Source of the DNA: Thermanaerothrix sp.
GTDB lineage: Bacteria; Synergistota; Synergistia; Synergistales; Synergistaceae
NCBI GenBank assembly: GCA_026417795.1
Contig: JAOACP010000013.1
Location: forward strand, 1-50,671
Direction: 5' to 3'
Length of the DNA stretch: 50,671 nt
The first letter of the stretch is position 1, and every line of letters starts with the position of its first letter. Positions 8,483 to 15,812 of this stretch are shown here, piece by piece. Made by a program: the position numbers and the translations under genes. The notes under the pieces are model-generated. The model saw nothing but the letters and a program-made list of their open reading frames with translations, was not told the DNA's origin and did not search any database.

Positions 8483-10207
8483 TTACGTTAAGGCCCCGGC
8501 CCGGCGGGCCTCCCGGATGACGTGGTACATGGAGTCATCCCCCTTGACGAAGCCGTCTATCCCAAGGCTTCCCATGGCGCTCCCCGCCGCGGGATCGTCG
8601 GGCCCAAGGGACAACAGGGCGTCGGCGATGCTTTTAGCCCAGGACCCGTCAAGGTCCGCCCGCACCGCCACCGCGTCCTTTGGGATCTCATCGGTGGTGG
8701 CCAGCACCACAAGAGGGGAAAGGTCCTTTTTCCTGGCCGCCCCATCCCAGGCGTCGGTGTAGGTGGCCCCCGCGTCCACCTCTCCGGACAACACCGCGTC
8801 TATCACCCGGTCGTGGGTACCAAGGAACCGGACCTCCCCCAGGTCCCGCTTGGGATCCAGCCCGGACTTGGCCATCAGCACCCTAGGGTAAAGGTATCCG
8901 GAGCCGCTTGAGGCGTCCACAAAGGCGAACCGCCTGCCCTTGAGGTCCGAAAGGCCCCTTAGGCCTAGGTCCTTCCGGGCTATTATGAGCCCCCTATAAG
9001 AGGGGCGGCCCTTTACCTTCGGGATCCCAAGCACCCTCATTGGCACCTTCTCCGCCGCCACCACGTACGCAAGAGGCGAAAACCAGGCCACGTCAAAACG
9101 TCCTTCCCTCAGCCCCTCCCCAAGGGAGCCGTAGTCATGGGAGACGAAGACCCGGCACCGCCGGCCGAGCTTTTCAGCCAGCCTCTCCACGATGGGGCCG
9201 TATGAGGCCCTTATCTCCTCCGGGGACGTGAAGGGCGTAAAACCCACCCAAAGCTCATCCTCTGGCCTCACGGCCAGCACCCTCCTCTGAAGCTCCTCTA
9301 CGCTGAGTCCCATGCGCCTTAGACTCTCCGTGAGCTTAGCGGCGGACTGGGCCTCCTTCGACAAGAGCCTGTCCATGCCCTGGGCCTCCGACGCCCCCGA
9401 CGACGCGTCCTCCGCCACGGCGGAGGTGCTCAGGGCAAGACCCTCCGCCAGCTTGGACTGGGCAAGCACCATGCACGTCATCTCCCTAAGGCGCCTCCCA
9501 AGCTCCAAGGCCGCGGAGCCCGCCTGCTCCACCGACGACGACGTGGCCCTCATGACCGAGCTACCCTCCAAAAGGCCGTCCCTGGTGCGCTCCATGGCGG
9601 CGGAAACCTCCTTCAGCTTAACCCTAAGGTCCCCCATGGATTCGTCTATCCGCTTGGCTATGTCCTGGGTGGAGAGGGCCAGGTTGCCCACCTCCCGGGC
9701 CACCACGGAGAAACCCCGCCCCGCCTCCCCAGCCCGGGCGGCCTCTATGGCGGCGTTCAACGCCAGCATCTGGGTCTGTCTGGTGACCCGGCCTATCTGA
9801 GAAAGGAGGGCGCTCACCTGGTCCGCCGCCTCCACCAGGCCATCCAAAAGCTCCTCGTTGGCCCGGGCGGCCCGCTCCAGCTGGGACAGGAAACCATCCA
9901 TCCTCGACATGTCCGACAGGGCCCCCTGGATGAGGTCCTTAGCCCTTGCCTCCGTCCGGGACGCCTCCTCGGAGAACTCCTCCAGCCGCTTAAGCTCCCC
10001 CGAAAGGCTTAAAACCTCCCCGGATACCTTCCTCATCCTCTCCCCCATGGCGGACATCCTGTCCCTTATGGACATAACCCCTCTCCTCAACTCCTCCGCC
10101 GCCTTGCCCTGCAACGCCGCGTCAAAGAAGGACTGCTGCAGCTTAAGCCCCATCTCCTCCACCGCGTCAAGCAACATGGACACCACGGACCTGTCCTCCG
10201 AAGACAT
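8483..10207 (-). CDS. Soluble chemoreceptor signalling domain fused to a C-terminal PhnD-like binding domain
   Basis: 574 residues with no signal peptide or membrane helix. Residues 1-300 form a chemotaxis coiled coil with the conserved hairpin tip at 138-170 (QTQMLALNAAIEAARAGE then GRGFSVVA), which contacts CheA/CheW. Residues 318-574 resemble the phosphate/phosphonate ABC binding protein family PhnD: WVGFTPFTSPEEI, VSHDYGSLGEGLREGRFDVAWFSP in two parts, KGRRFAFVDASSGSGY and VDAGATYTDAWDG. The order is the reverse of a classical receptor and the binding domain should be cytoplasmic. Inference: it reports an internal ligand, perhaps a phosphorus oxyanion, to the chemotaxis machinery. GAGGAGG lies 11 bases before the ATG. 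Confidence 0.9.
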   Translation of the reverse strand: MSSEDRSVVSMLLDAVEEMGLKLQQSFFDAALQGKAAEELRRGVMSIRDRMSAMGERMRKVSGEVLSLSGELKRLEEFSEEASRTEARAKDLIQGALSDMSRMDGFLSQLERAARANEELLDGLVEAADQVSALLSQIGRVTRQTQMLALNAAIEAARAGEAGRGFSVVAREVGNLALSTQDIAKRIDESMGDLRVKLKEVSAAMERTRDGLLEGSSVMRATSSSVEQAGSAALELGRRLREMTCMVLAQSKLAEGLALSTSAVAEDASSGASEAQGMDRLLSKEAQSAAKLTESLRRMGLSVEELQRRVLAVRPEDELWVGFTPFTSPEEIRASYGPIVERLAEKLGRRCRVFVSHDYGSLGEGLREGRFDVAWFSPLAYVVAAEKVPMRVLGIPKVKGRPSYRGLIIARKDLGLRGLSDLKGRRFAFVDASSGSGYLYPRVLMAKSGLDPKRDLGEVRFLGTHDRVIDAVLSGEVDAGATYTDAWDGAARKKDLSPLVVLATTDEIPKDAVAVRADLDGSWAKSIADALLSLGPDDPAAGSAMGSLGIDGFVKGDDSMYHVIREARRAGALT

Positions 10208-10348
10208 GGCAAAGAAAACCTCCTCATATATGGGGGCCCGGATCTATCCCTCTCTTAAGGTTCTCTTGGGAAGGTCCCGTTATTAACGCTTCCAAAGGAT
10301 TCTAAACAATATAAAGGATACCTTCAATCGCCATGGCATCGAAGGGGC

Positions 10349-10377
10349 TTTACTTGTCTTAGGAAGGGGTGTAATAT
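10349..10377 (+). promoter_or_regulatory. Candidate promoter for the iscR-nifSU operon
   Basis: TTTACT and TAATAT with a 17-base spacer, ending 31 bases before the regulator start. Each matches 4 of 6 consensus bases. IscR-family autoregulation here is possible, but I could not recognise an operator. Confidence 0.4.
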
Positions 10378-10408
10378 CTACCAAAACGATAGAGATGGTG
10401 GTGTTTGG

Positions 10409-10873
10409 ATGGCCATAAACCAGAAGTGCCAGTACGCCCTAAGAGCCCTCTACGAGCTGTCCGTCCACTACTCCTCCGGGCCGCTTAAGACAGCCCAGAT
10501 AGCCCAGTCCCAGGGGATACCCAAGAAGTTCCTGGAGGGCATCCTGGGGCTTCTAAAGTCCCTGGGGTACGTCAAGTCCCACCGGGGCAAGGACGGGGGA
10601 TACTCCCTGGCCAAGCCGCCGGGGGAGATCTCCGTTGGGGAGGTCATCCGGGGAGTTCAAGGCCCCTTCTCCCCCGTGGAATGCCTCGTGGGGGAGAACC
10701 GGTGCCAGTTGAACGGCCGATGCAGCTTCCGCCCCCTTTGGGAGAGGGCCAAGGCGGCCCTGGAGGAGGTCTACGACCGCACCACCTTTCAGGATCTATT
10801 AGACCAAAACATACCCCCCGCGTCGGGGGAGCAGCTAAAATCGAAGGGAGGACCCTCGCATGAACCCCAGTAG
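10409..10873 (+). CDS. Rrf2/IscR-family transcriptional regulator
   Basis: 154 residues. The N-terminal winged helix reads KCQYALRALYELSVHY, then AQSQGIPKKFLEGILGLLKSLGYV in sequence, typical of Rrf2. The three cysteines C-x6-C-x5-C (in VECLVGENRC and QLNGRC) fit a [2Fe-2S] site as in IscR. It overlaps nifS by 14 bases, so it most likely senses iron-sulfur status and controls this operon. Another Rrf2 subgroup (for example a cysteine-metabolism regulator) is possible, but the neighbours favour the IscR role. Confidence 0.9.
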   Translation: MAINQKCQYALRALYELSVHYSSGPLKTAQIAQSQGIPKKFLEGILGLLKSLGYVKSHRGKDGGYSLAKPPGEISVGEVIRGVQGPFSPVECLVGENRCQLNGRCSFRPLWERAKAALEEVYDRTTFQDLLDQNIPPASGEQLKSKGGPSHEPQ

Positions 10874-12029
10874 AACAGTGTACCTGGACCACTCCGCCAC
10901 CACTCCGGTGGATCCTAAGGTGGCGGAAGCCATGATGCAGTACTTCACCGATCAGTACGGGAACCCAAACAGCCTCCACCGGTGGGGCAAGCACACCAGA
11001 TCCGCCATGGACGCCGCAAGACAGCAGGTGGCGTCCCTCATAGGGGCGGACCCCAAGGAGATCGTATTCACCGGCGGCGGGAGCGAAGCGGACAACCTGG
11101 CCATAAAGGGAGCCGCCTGGACCCTCAAGGACAAGGGACGGCACATCATAACCAGCGCCATCGAGCACCACGCGGTGCTGGACGCCTTCAAGTGGCTGGG
11201 GAAGAACGGCTTCGACGTCACGATCCTTCCGGTGGACCGGGAGGGCTTCGTGAACCCTGAGGACCTCAAGTCCGCCATCAGGGACGACACCACCCTGGTG
11301 TCCATCATGATGGCCAACAACGAGATAGGCACCGTGGAGCCCATAGAGGAGCTGGGGGCCATATGCAAGGACCGGGGCGTCCTCTTCCACACCGACGCGG
11401 TGCAGGCGGCGGGTCACGTGCCCCTGGACGTGAAGTCCCTGCCGGTGGACATGCTCACCATGGCGGCCCACAAGATGTACGGCCCCAAGGGCATAGGGGC
11501 CCTCTACGTCCGAAAGGGCTTAAGGCTAACCCCCCTGATCCACGGCGGCGGCCAGGAGTTCGGCTTGAGGTCCGGCACCGAGAACGTGCCCCTCGTGGTG
11601 GGCTTTGGGGTGGCGGCTGAGATGGCCTCCCAGCGACTAGCCGAAGGGGAGCACCTAAGGGAGGCGGCCCTGAGGGACCGCCTGATCCGCGGGGTGCTGG
11701 ACAACGTGCCCGACTCTTTCCTCACCGGAAGCCCCGAAAGGCGCCTTCCCTTCCACGCCAGCTTCTGCATACCCCGCATAGAGGGGGAGGCCATGGTGCT
11801 CCGGCTGGACTTCGCCGGCATAGGGGCCTCCAGCGGTTCCGCCTGCACCTCCGGAAGCCTGGACCCAAGCCACGTGCTGCTGGCCATAGGGCTCTCCCAC
11901 GAGACCGCCCACGGGTCCTTGAGGCTCACCCTGGGCAAGGACACCACCGAGGACGACGTGGACTACGTTATAAGAACCCTACCCCCCATAGTTAAGACCC
12001 TGCGGGAGATGTCCCCCTACAAGGCCTAG
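10860..12029 (+). CDS. nifS: Cysteine desulfurase (NifS/IscS type)
   Basis: 389 residues. It takes sulfur from cysteine for iron-sulfur cluster assembly, leaving alanine. YLDHSATTPVDP opens the PLP fold; K205 in AAHKMYGPKG is the Schiff-base lysine; C329 in SGSACTSGSLDPSHVL is the persulfide-carrying cysteine. It starts inside the regulator gene (14-base overlap) and precedes the scaffold nifU by 33 bases. Products such as PduS, PduT and AOR-type enzymes in this window need clusters it could supply. Confidence 0.96.
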   Translation: MNPSRTVYLDHSATTPVDPKVAEAMMQYFTDQYGNPNSLHRWGKHTRSAMDAARQQVASLIGADPKEIVFTGGGSEADNLAIKGAAWTLKDKGRHIITSAIEHHAVLDAFKWLGKNGFDVTILPVDREGFVNPEDLKSAIRDDTTLVSIMMANNEIGTVEPIEELGAICKDRGVLFHTDAVQAAGHVPLDVKSLPVDMLTMAAHKMYGPKGIGALYVRKGLRLTPLIHGGGQEFGLRSGTENVPLVVGFGVAAEMASQRLAEGEHLREAALRDRLIRGVLDNVPDSFLTGSPERRLPFHASFCIPRIEGEAMVLRLDFAGIGASSGSACTSGSLDPSHVLLAIGLSHETAHGSLRLTLGKDTTEDDVDYVIRTLPPIVKTLREMSPYKA

Positions 12030-12062
12030 CGTAGGGGATGAAAATAAAGAGGAGATGATACC

Positions 12063-12515
12063 ATGGCTTACTCCGAAAAGGTGATACAGTACTTCATGAA
12101 CCCGGTGAACGTGGGAGAGATGGAAAACCCAGACGGCGTCGGGGAGGTTGGGAACCCCAAGTGCGGAGACGTGATGAAGATATACCTCCGCATAAGGGAT
12201 GATAAAATAGAGGACATAAAGTTCCAGACCTTCGGCTGCGCCGCCGCCATAGCCACCAGCTCCATGGTCACCGAGATGGTGAAGGGCAAGACCATCCAGG
12301 AGGCCCTTCAGGTGACCAACAAGGACGTGGCGGACGCCCTTGGAGGCCTTCCGCCGGAGAAGGTGCACTGCTCCCTGCTGGCGGAGCAGGGCATAAAGGC
12401 CGCCATAGAGGACCATTTGCGGCGCAAGCGGGGAGAGGCCCCCGCCCAGAACGGGGGGGTGTGCTTCTCCGACCACGACCACCACGAGGGGAGCGATAGC
12501 CGTGCCGCCGATTGA
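12063..12515 (+). CDS. nifU: Iron-sulfur cluster scaffold protein (NifU/IscU N-terminal type)
   Basis: 150 residues of the U-type scaffold on which new clusters are built. The three conserved cysteines are visible in NPKCGDVMKIY, FGCAAAIA and EKVHCSLLAEQ; the Asp beside the first Cys that tunes cluster release is present (KCGD). The C-terminus is a short tail rich in His/Asp/Ser, not the NFU domain of full-length NifU. RBS GAGGAGATGATACC. Its end overlaps the MOSC gene by 14 bases. Confidence 0.95.
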   Translation: MAYSEKVIQYFMNPVNVGEMENPDGVGEVGNPKCGDVMKIYLRIRDDKIEDIKFQTFGCAAAIATSSMVTEMVKGKTIQEALQVTNKDVADALGGLPPEKVHCSLLAEQGIKAAIEDHLRRKRGEAPAQNGGVCFSDHDHHEGSDSRAAD

Positions 12516-12948
12516 GGGCAAGGTCACAGCGGTATGCACGTCCAGGGAGAAGGGCACCGTGAAGGATCGAGTTGGGGAGGCGCTGCTCAAGGCCGATTTC
12601 GGCCTTGAGGGGGACGCCCACGCAGGCTCTTGGCACCGGCAGGTGAGCCTGCTGGCCCAGGAGGACATAGACATGATGGCCCAGAAGCTCTCCACCGTGA
12701 GGAACGGCAGCTTCGGGGAGAACATCGGCATAAGCGGCATAGACCTTCCATCCCTCCCGGTTGGGACCAAGCTGGAGGTGGGAGAGGCCCTTCTTGAGGT
12801 CACCCAGATAGGCAAGGAGTGCCACACCCGCTGCCAGATCTACCACGCCACCGGGGACTGCATCATGCCAAGACGGGGCATCTTCTGCCGGGTGCTCCGC
12901 TCCGGGCTGGTGCGGGAAGGGGATGCGGTAAGGGTTTTAGAAGCCTAA
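12502..12948 (+). CDS. MOSC domain-containing protein
   Basis: 148 residues, GTG start behind GAGGGGAG. MOSC (molybdenum cofactor sulfurase C-terminal) domain: GLEGDAHAGSWHRQVSLL, FGENIGISGID and CHTRCQIYHATGDC, with the cysteine expected in sulfur-carrier members. MOSC proteins are thought to handle sulfur delivery to molybdenum or tungsten cofactors; position after nifS/nifU fits. It could supply sulfur to the pterin cofactor of the AOR-family enzyme (inference). Confidence 0.9.
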   Translation: MPPIEGKVTAVCTSREKGTVKDRVGEALLKADFGLEGDAHAGSWHRQVSLLAQEDIDMMAQKLSTVRNGSFGENIGISGIDLPSLPVGTKLEVGEALLEVTQIGKECHTRCQIYHATGDCIMPRRGIFCRVLRSGLVREGDAVRVLEA

Positions 12949-12951
12949 GAT

Positions 12952-12995
12952 CCACCCCCCGGGGCTCCCTGCGCGGACCCTGGGGGGCGGTTTTT
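12952..12995 (+). terminator. Intrinsic terminator between the nifSU operon and eutS
   Basis: GC-rich arms CCACCCCCC and GGGGGGCGG (one mismatch) with further inner pairing, followed by TTTTTAAATTT. It ends 30 bases before the eutS start, leaving no obvious room for a separate eutS promoter downstream. Confidence 0.75.
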
Positions 12996-13024
12996 AAATT
13001 TAAAACCCACAGGGGGGTGAGGGG

Positions 13025-13363
13025 TTGGAGGATAAGAAACGGGTCATTCAGGAATACGTCCCCGGCAAGCAGGTAACGCTGGCCCACATGATATGCAACC
13101 CAAGGCCGGAGCTGTGCTCCCTTGTGGGGGTCGAAAAGGTGGGGGCCATAGGGATAATGACCATAACCCCCGGCGAGGGAGCCATCATCGCCGCGGACAT
13201 AGCATCCAAGTCCGGGGACGTGAGGATGGACTTCATCGACCGCTTCACCGGCTGCGTGCTCTTCACCGGAGACGTGGCGGCGGTGGAGAGCTCCCTTGAA
13301 AACGCGGTGCGCACCCTGTGGTCGGTGCTGGGCTTTACGCCGGCCCCCATCACCAGGACCTAA
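13025..13363 (+). CDS. eutS: Ethanolamine microcompartment shell protein EutS
   Basis: 112 residues, TTG start after GGGGGGTGA. Strong family match: [17 protein letters not shown] at the N-terminus (typical EutS), then the BMC fold with [28 protein letters not shown] and [17 protein letters not shown] in turn. EutS is the permuted BMC hexamer that forms bent facets of the Eut shell. It is followed by eutP with TAATG overlap. These two genes are convergent with the main eut operon and sit downstream of the nifSU operon terminator. Confidence 0.96.
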   Translation: MEDKKRVIQEYVPGKQVTLAHMICNPRPELCSLVGVEKVGAIGIMTITPGEGAIIAADIASKSGDVRMDFIDRFTGCVLFTGDVAAVESSLENAVRTLWSVLGFTPAPITRT

Positions 13364-13839
13364 TGAACCCCCACCATAGGATAATGGTCATAGGCCCCTC
13401 TGGAGCGGGGAAGACCACCCTGCTCAAGTGCCTTGGCCTGTGCGAAACGTCCTGCAAAACCGAGGCGGTGTGCTTCTCCTCCAAGGCGGTGGACACCCCA
13501 GGCGAGTTCTTCGAGATACCGCGCTTCTACCACGCCCTCATAACGTCATCCACAAAGGCGGCCCTCATCTTGCTGGTGGCGGATCCCACAAGACACGTAC
13601 GATTCCCCTCCATGTTCACCAGGGCCCTCAGAGCCCCATCCATCGGGGTGGTGACCAAGGCGGACCTGGCCTCCGAGGAGCTGTTGCTTAAGGCGGAAGG
13701 GGAGCTCAAAAGCGCCGGGGTATCCAAGGTTTTCAGGGTGTCTTCGGTCACAGGGCACGGTATGGAAGACCTCAAGGGCCACATAATGGCCCATGGCATC
13801 TTCGATCAACAACCCCCTGAGGTGCCAACGGTGGAATGA
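13363..13839 (+). CDS. eutP: EutP/PduV-family GTPase-like protein
   Basis: About 158 residues. The ATG overlaps the eutS stop (TAATG); a longer frame into eutS is not needed. The P-loop GPSGAGKTT (residues 10-18), the switch motif DTPGEFFE and the TKAD nucleotide motif identify a small Ras-like ATP/GTPase of the EutP/PduV family. Members associate with microcompartments, and some EutP proteins are reported to have acetate kinase activity. Followed by a hairpin terminator. Confidence 0.93.
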   Translation: MNPHHRIMVIGPSGAGKTTLLKCLGLCETSCKTEAVCFSSKAVDTPGEFFEIPRFYHALITSSTKAALILLVADPTRHVRFPSMFTRALRAPSIGVVTKADLASEELLLKAEGELKSAGVSKVFRVSSVTGHGMEDLKGHIMAHGIFDQQPPEVPTVE

Positions 13840-13845
13840 CGCAAA

Positions 13846-13867
13846 GGGCGGGCCCTACAGCCCGCCC
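13846..13867. terminator. Hairpin between convergent eutP and pduT
   Basis: Arms GGGCGGGC and GCCCGCCC around CCTACA. It can serve both the eutSP transcript and the long minus-strand eut operon; U-tracts on both sides are short. Confidence 0.6.
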
Positions 13868-13898
13868 CTCAAAGGTGAAAAACTAAGGCCCCGCAGGA

Positions 13899-14447
13899 TC
13901 ACATAAGGGCCGCCACCAGATCCCTGTGGGGGGAGGCTATCACCGACGAGCTCACCACGCCGCCCTCGTCGCCCAACCGCTTCTCACAGGCCCTGACCGA
14001 GGCCTCAACGCTTCCAAGGTCCCCGGTGAACACCACGAACCCCTTGCCCCCAAGGCCCCGGGCTATCCGAACCTCCAACAGGTTTATCGAAGCCGCCTTA
14101 GCCGCCACGTCAGCGGCGGTTATGGCCGCCACCGCGGATATGGTCTCCACCAGCCCCAGGGCCTCCACCCCCCCAAAATCGGCGGTGCCGGTCAAGGCCG
14201 GTATGACCGATGGGTGCACGTTGGGAAGCACGTGGGAGTCCACGGTGAAAATCCCTCCCACCAGAACCGCCTTGTTCACCGCGGTCCTCACCGCGTCCAC
14301 CTCGCCGGATATTATGCTCACGTACTTGCCTGGACATATGGGGGAGGAGAACAGAAGACGGACCTCCGAAGCCTTGAGCATGGCGTCCGCCGCCTCCACC
14401 CCCTTGGGCACCGTCTTGTACTCCATAAGACCTATGGCTAAGCTCAA
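13899..14447 (-). CDS. pduT: PduT-like tandem BMC shell protein with Fe-S cysteine
   Basis: About 182 residues with two BMC domains in tandem: AIGLMEYKTVPKGVEAADAM opens the first and ALGLVETISAVAAITAADVA the second. The segment FSSPICPGKY holds the cysteine that in PduT ligates a [4Fe-4S] cluster at the centre of the trimer pore. The TTG at 14447 (8 bases after AAGGGGG) is chosen because it aligns with the PduT N-terminus. It is the last gene of the operon, directly after pduS, its usual partner. Inferred role: conducting electrons across the shell. Confidence 0.93.
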   Translation of the reverse strand: MSLAIGLMEYKTVPKGVEAADAMLKASEVRLLFSSPICPGKYVSIISGEVDAVRTAVNKAVLVGGIFTVDSHVLPNVHPSVIPALTGTADFGGVEALGLVETISAVAAITAADVAAKAASINLLEVRIARGLGGKGFVVFTGDLGSVEASVRACEKRLGDEGGVVSSSVIASPHRDLVAALM

Positions 14448-14460
14448 AAACAGCACCCCC

Positions 14461-15789
14461 TTACGATACCTGTATCACCATGCGATCCCCCAGCACCTCC
14501 GACACCACGCCGGGCAAGGGGGCGTGAACCCCGGCGGATACCTCTCCATCGGGGCTGGCCACCAGCTGCCCCTGACGCACCGTATCGCCGGGGGAAACCA
14601 CCGGAACCGCCGGAGCCCCTATGTGCTGCTTAAACTTCAACACCAACCGCCCCCATGGGAACTCCACGGACTCCCCCAACTCCGTATGTACCGCCCCGTA
14701 CTTTCCAAGCCCCAGGCGTCCTAAAAGCTTGCCCGCCGGGAATCCCCGGTACTTACGGAAAGGATTGACATCCTTAGGAGCGCTCCTGTGAGGATTCCTT
14801 ATCCCCAGGCTGGACATCCTGAGCTTCAGCTCCCGGTTAAGCTTCCAGGGCTGAAGACCCATGACGCAGGCCACCTCGCACATGCCGCACTCGCAGCACA
14901 GGAAGGCCTCCGTGGACGCCGCATCCCTCTCACAGGTGTCGTTGTACGCCGCAAGACGCATCAGCTTGTCGGGCCTCAGCTTGTGCCCCAAAAGGTATCG
15001 GGGGCAAAGGTCCGTGCACAGCATGCAGTGACAGCACGCGGTCTTGGCTAGCCTCATCATCTCCGGCAGCTTCCTCATCTTGGAGACCACCAGGGGATGA
15101 TCCCTGGGAAGCACTATTATCCCCTTGGTAGTCTTAACCACCGGCTCCGAGGGATCCTCCACCACCTTGCCCATCATGGGCCCCCCGTCTATGGCCACCC
15201 AGTCCTTCACCAAAGCCCCTCCGCACACCTCCACCGCCTGGGCAAAGGAGATCCCCACCGGAACTCTTATGGTGGCGGGCTCCGCCACCTCGCCGCAAAC
15301 GGTCAGGTACTTGTGGGTGACGGGAAACCCTTCCAGAGCCCTTGACACGTTGTACATAGTCTCCACGTTCATAACCACTGCCCCTACCTCCAGAGGTATG
15401 CCCCCCTCGGGGACTATCTTCCCTATGGCCTCGTAAACTAAAACCTGCTCATCCCCCGCGGGGTACACGTTGGGCAGGACGTGAAGCCTAAGGCCGGGAT
15501 ACCTGCCCACGGCCGAACCAATCAAATCCAAAGCCCTCTTGTACTTGCCCTTGAACGCAAGAACTCCCTCCCTGGCCCCCAAGGCAGAGACCAGAAGGTA
15601 CATGGTTTTAAGGAGCTCCTCTCCCCGGGCCGCAGCCAAAAGCTGATCCACCTCAAGCAGGGGCTCGCACTCCGCCCCGTTCAGTATCAGGTGTTCAAAG
15701 GCCCCTTTGAGCTTTACGTGGGTGGGGAATCCAGCCCCCCCAGCTCCCACCACCCCCGCATCCCTTATCCTGACAAGAAGATCCTCCAT
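14461..15789 (-). CDS. pduS: PduS-like flavin/iron-sulfur electron-transfer protein (RnfC-like)
   Basis: About 442 residues. N-terminal NADH/FMN-binding RnfC/NuoF-like part (GVVGAGGAGFPTHVKL, ILNGAECEPLL, MNVETMYNVSRAL), an SLBB domain near AVEVCGGALV, two cluster motifs CCHCMLCTDLCP and CCECGMCEVAC, and a C-terminal sandwich-hybrid domain. In propanediol compartments PduS is a cobalamin reductase. ATG 15789 follows GGGAGGGG; a TTG 27 bases earlier is less likely. It lies between eutA and pduT. With no EutG nearby it may oxidise NADH from EutE and pass electrons to PduT (inference), and/or reduce cobalamin for EutT. Confidence 0.92.
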   Translation of the reverse strand: MEDLLVRIRDAGVVGAGGAGFPTHVKLKGAFEHLILNGAECEPLLEVDQLLAAARGEELLKTMYLLVSALGAREGVLAFKGKYKRALDLIGSAVGRYPGLRLHVLPNVYPAGDEQVLVYEAIGKIVPEGGIPLEVGAVVMNVETMYNVSRALEGFPVTHKYLTVCGEVAEPATIRVPVGISFAQAVEVCGGALVKDWVAIDGGPMMGKVVEDPSEPVVKTTKGIIVLPRDHPLVVSKMRKLPEMMRLAKTACCHCMLCTDLCPRYLLGHKLRPDKLMRLAAYNDTCERDAASTEAFLCCECGMCEVACVMGLQPWKLNRELKLRMSSLGIRNPHRSAPKDVNPFRKYRGFPAGKLLGRLGLGKYGAVHTELGESVEFPWGRLVLKFKQHIGAPAVPVVSPGDTVRQGQLVASPDGEVSAGVHAPLPGVVSEVLGDRMVIQVS

Positions 15790-15812
15790 AGGAACCCCTC
15801 CCAGCTCAATCC

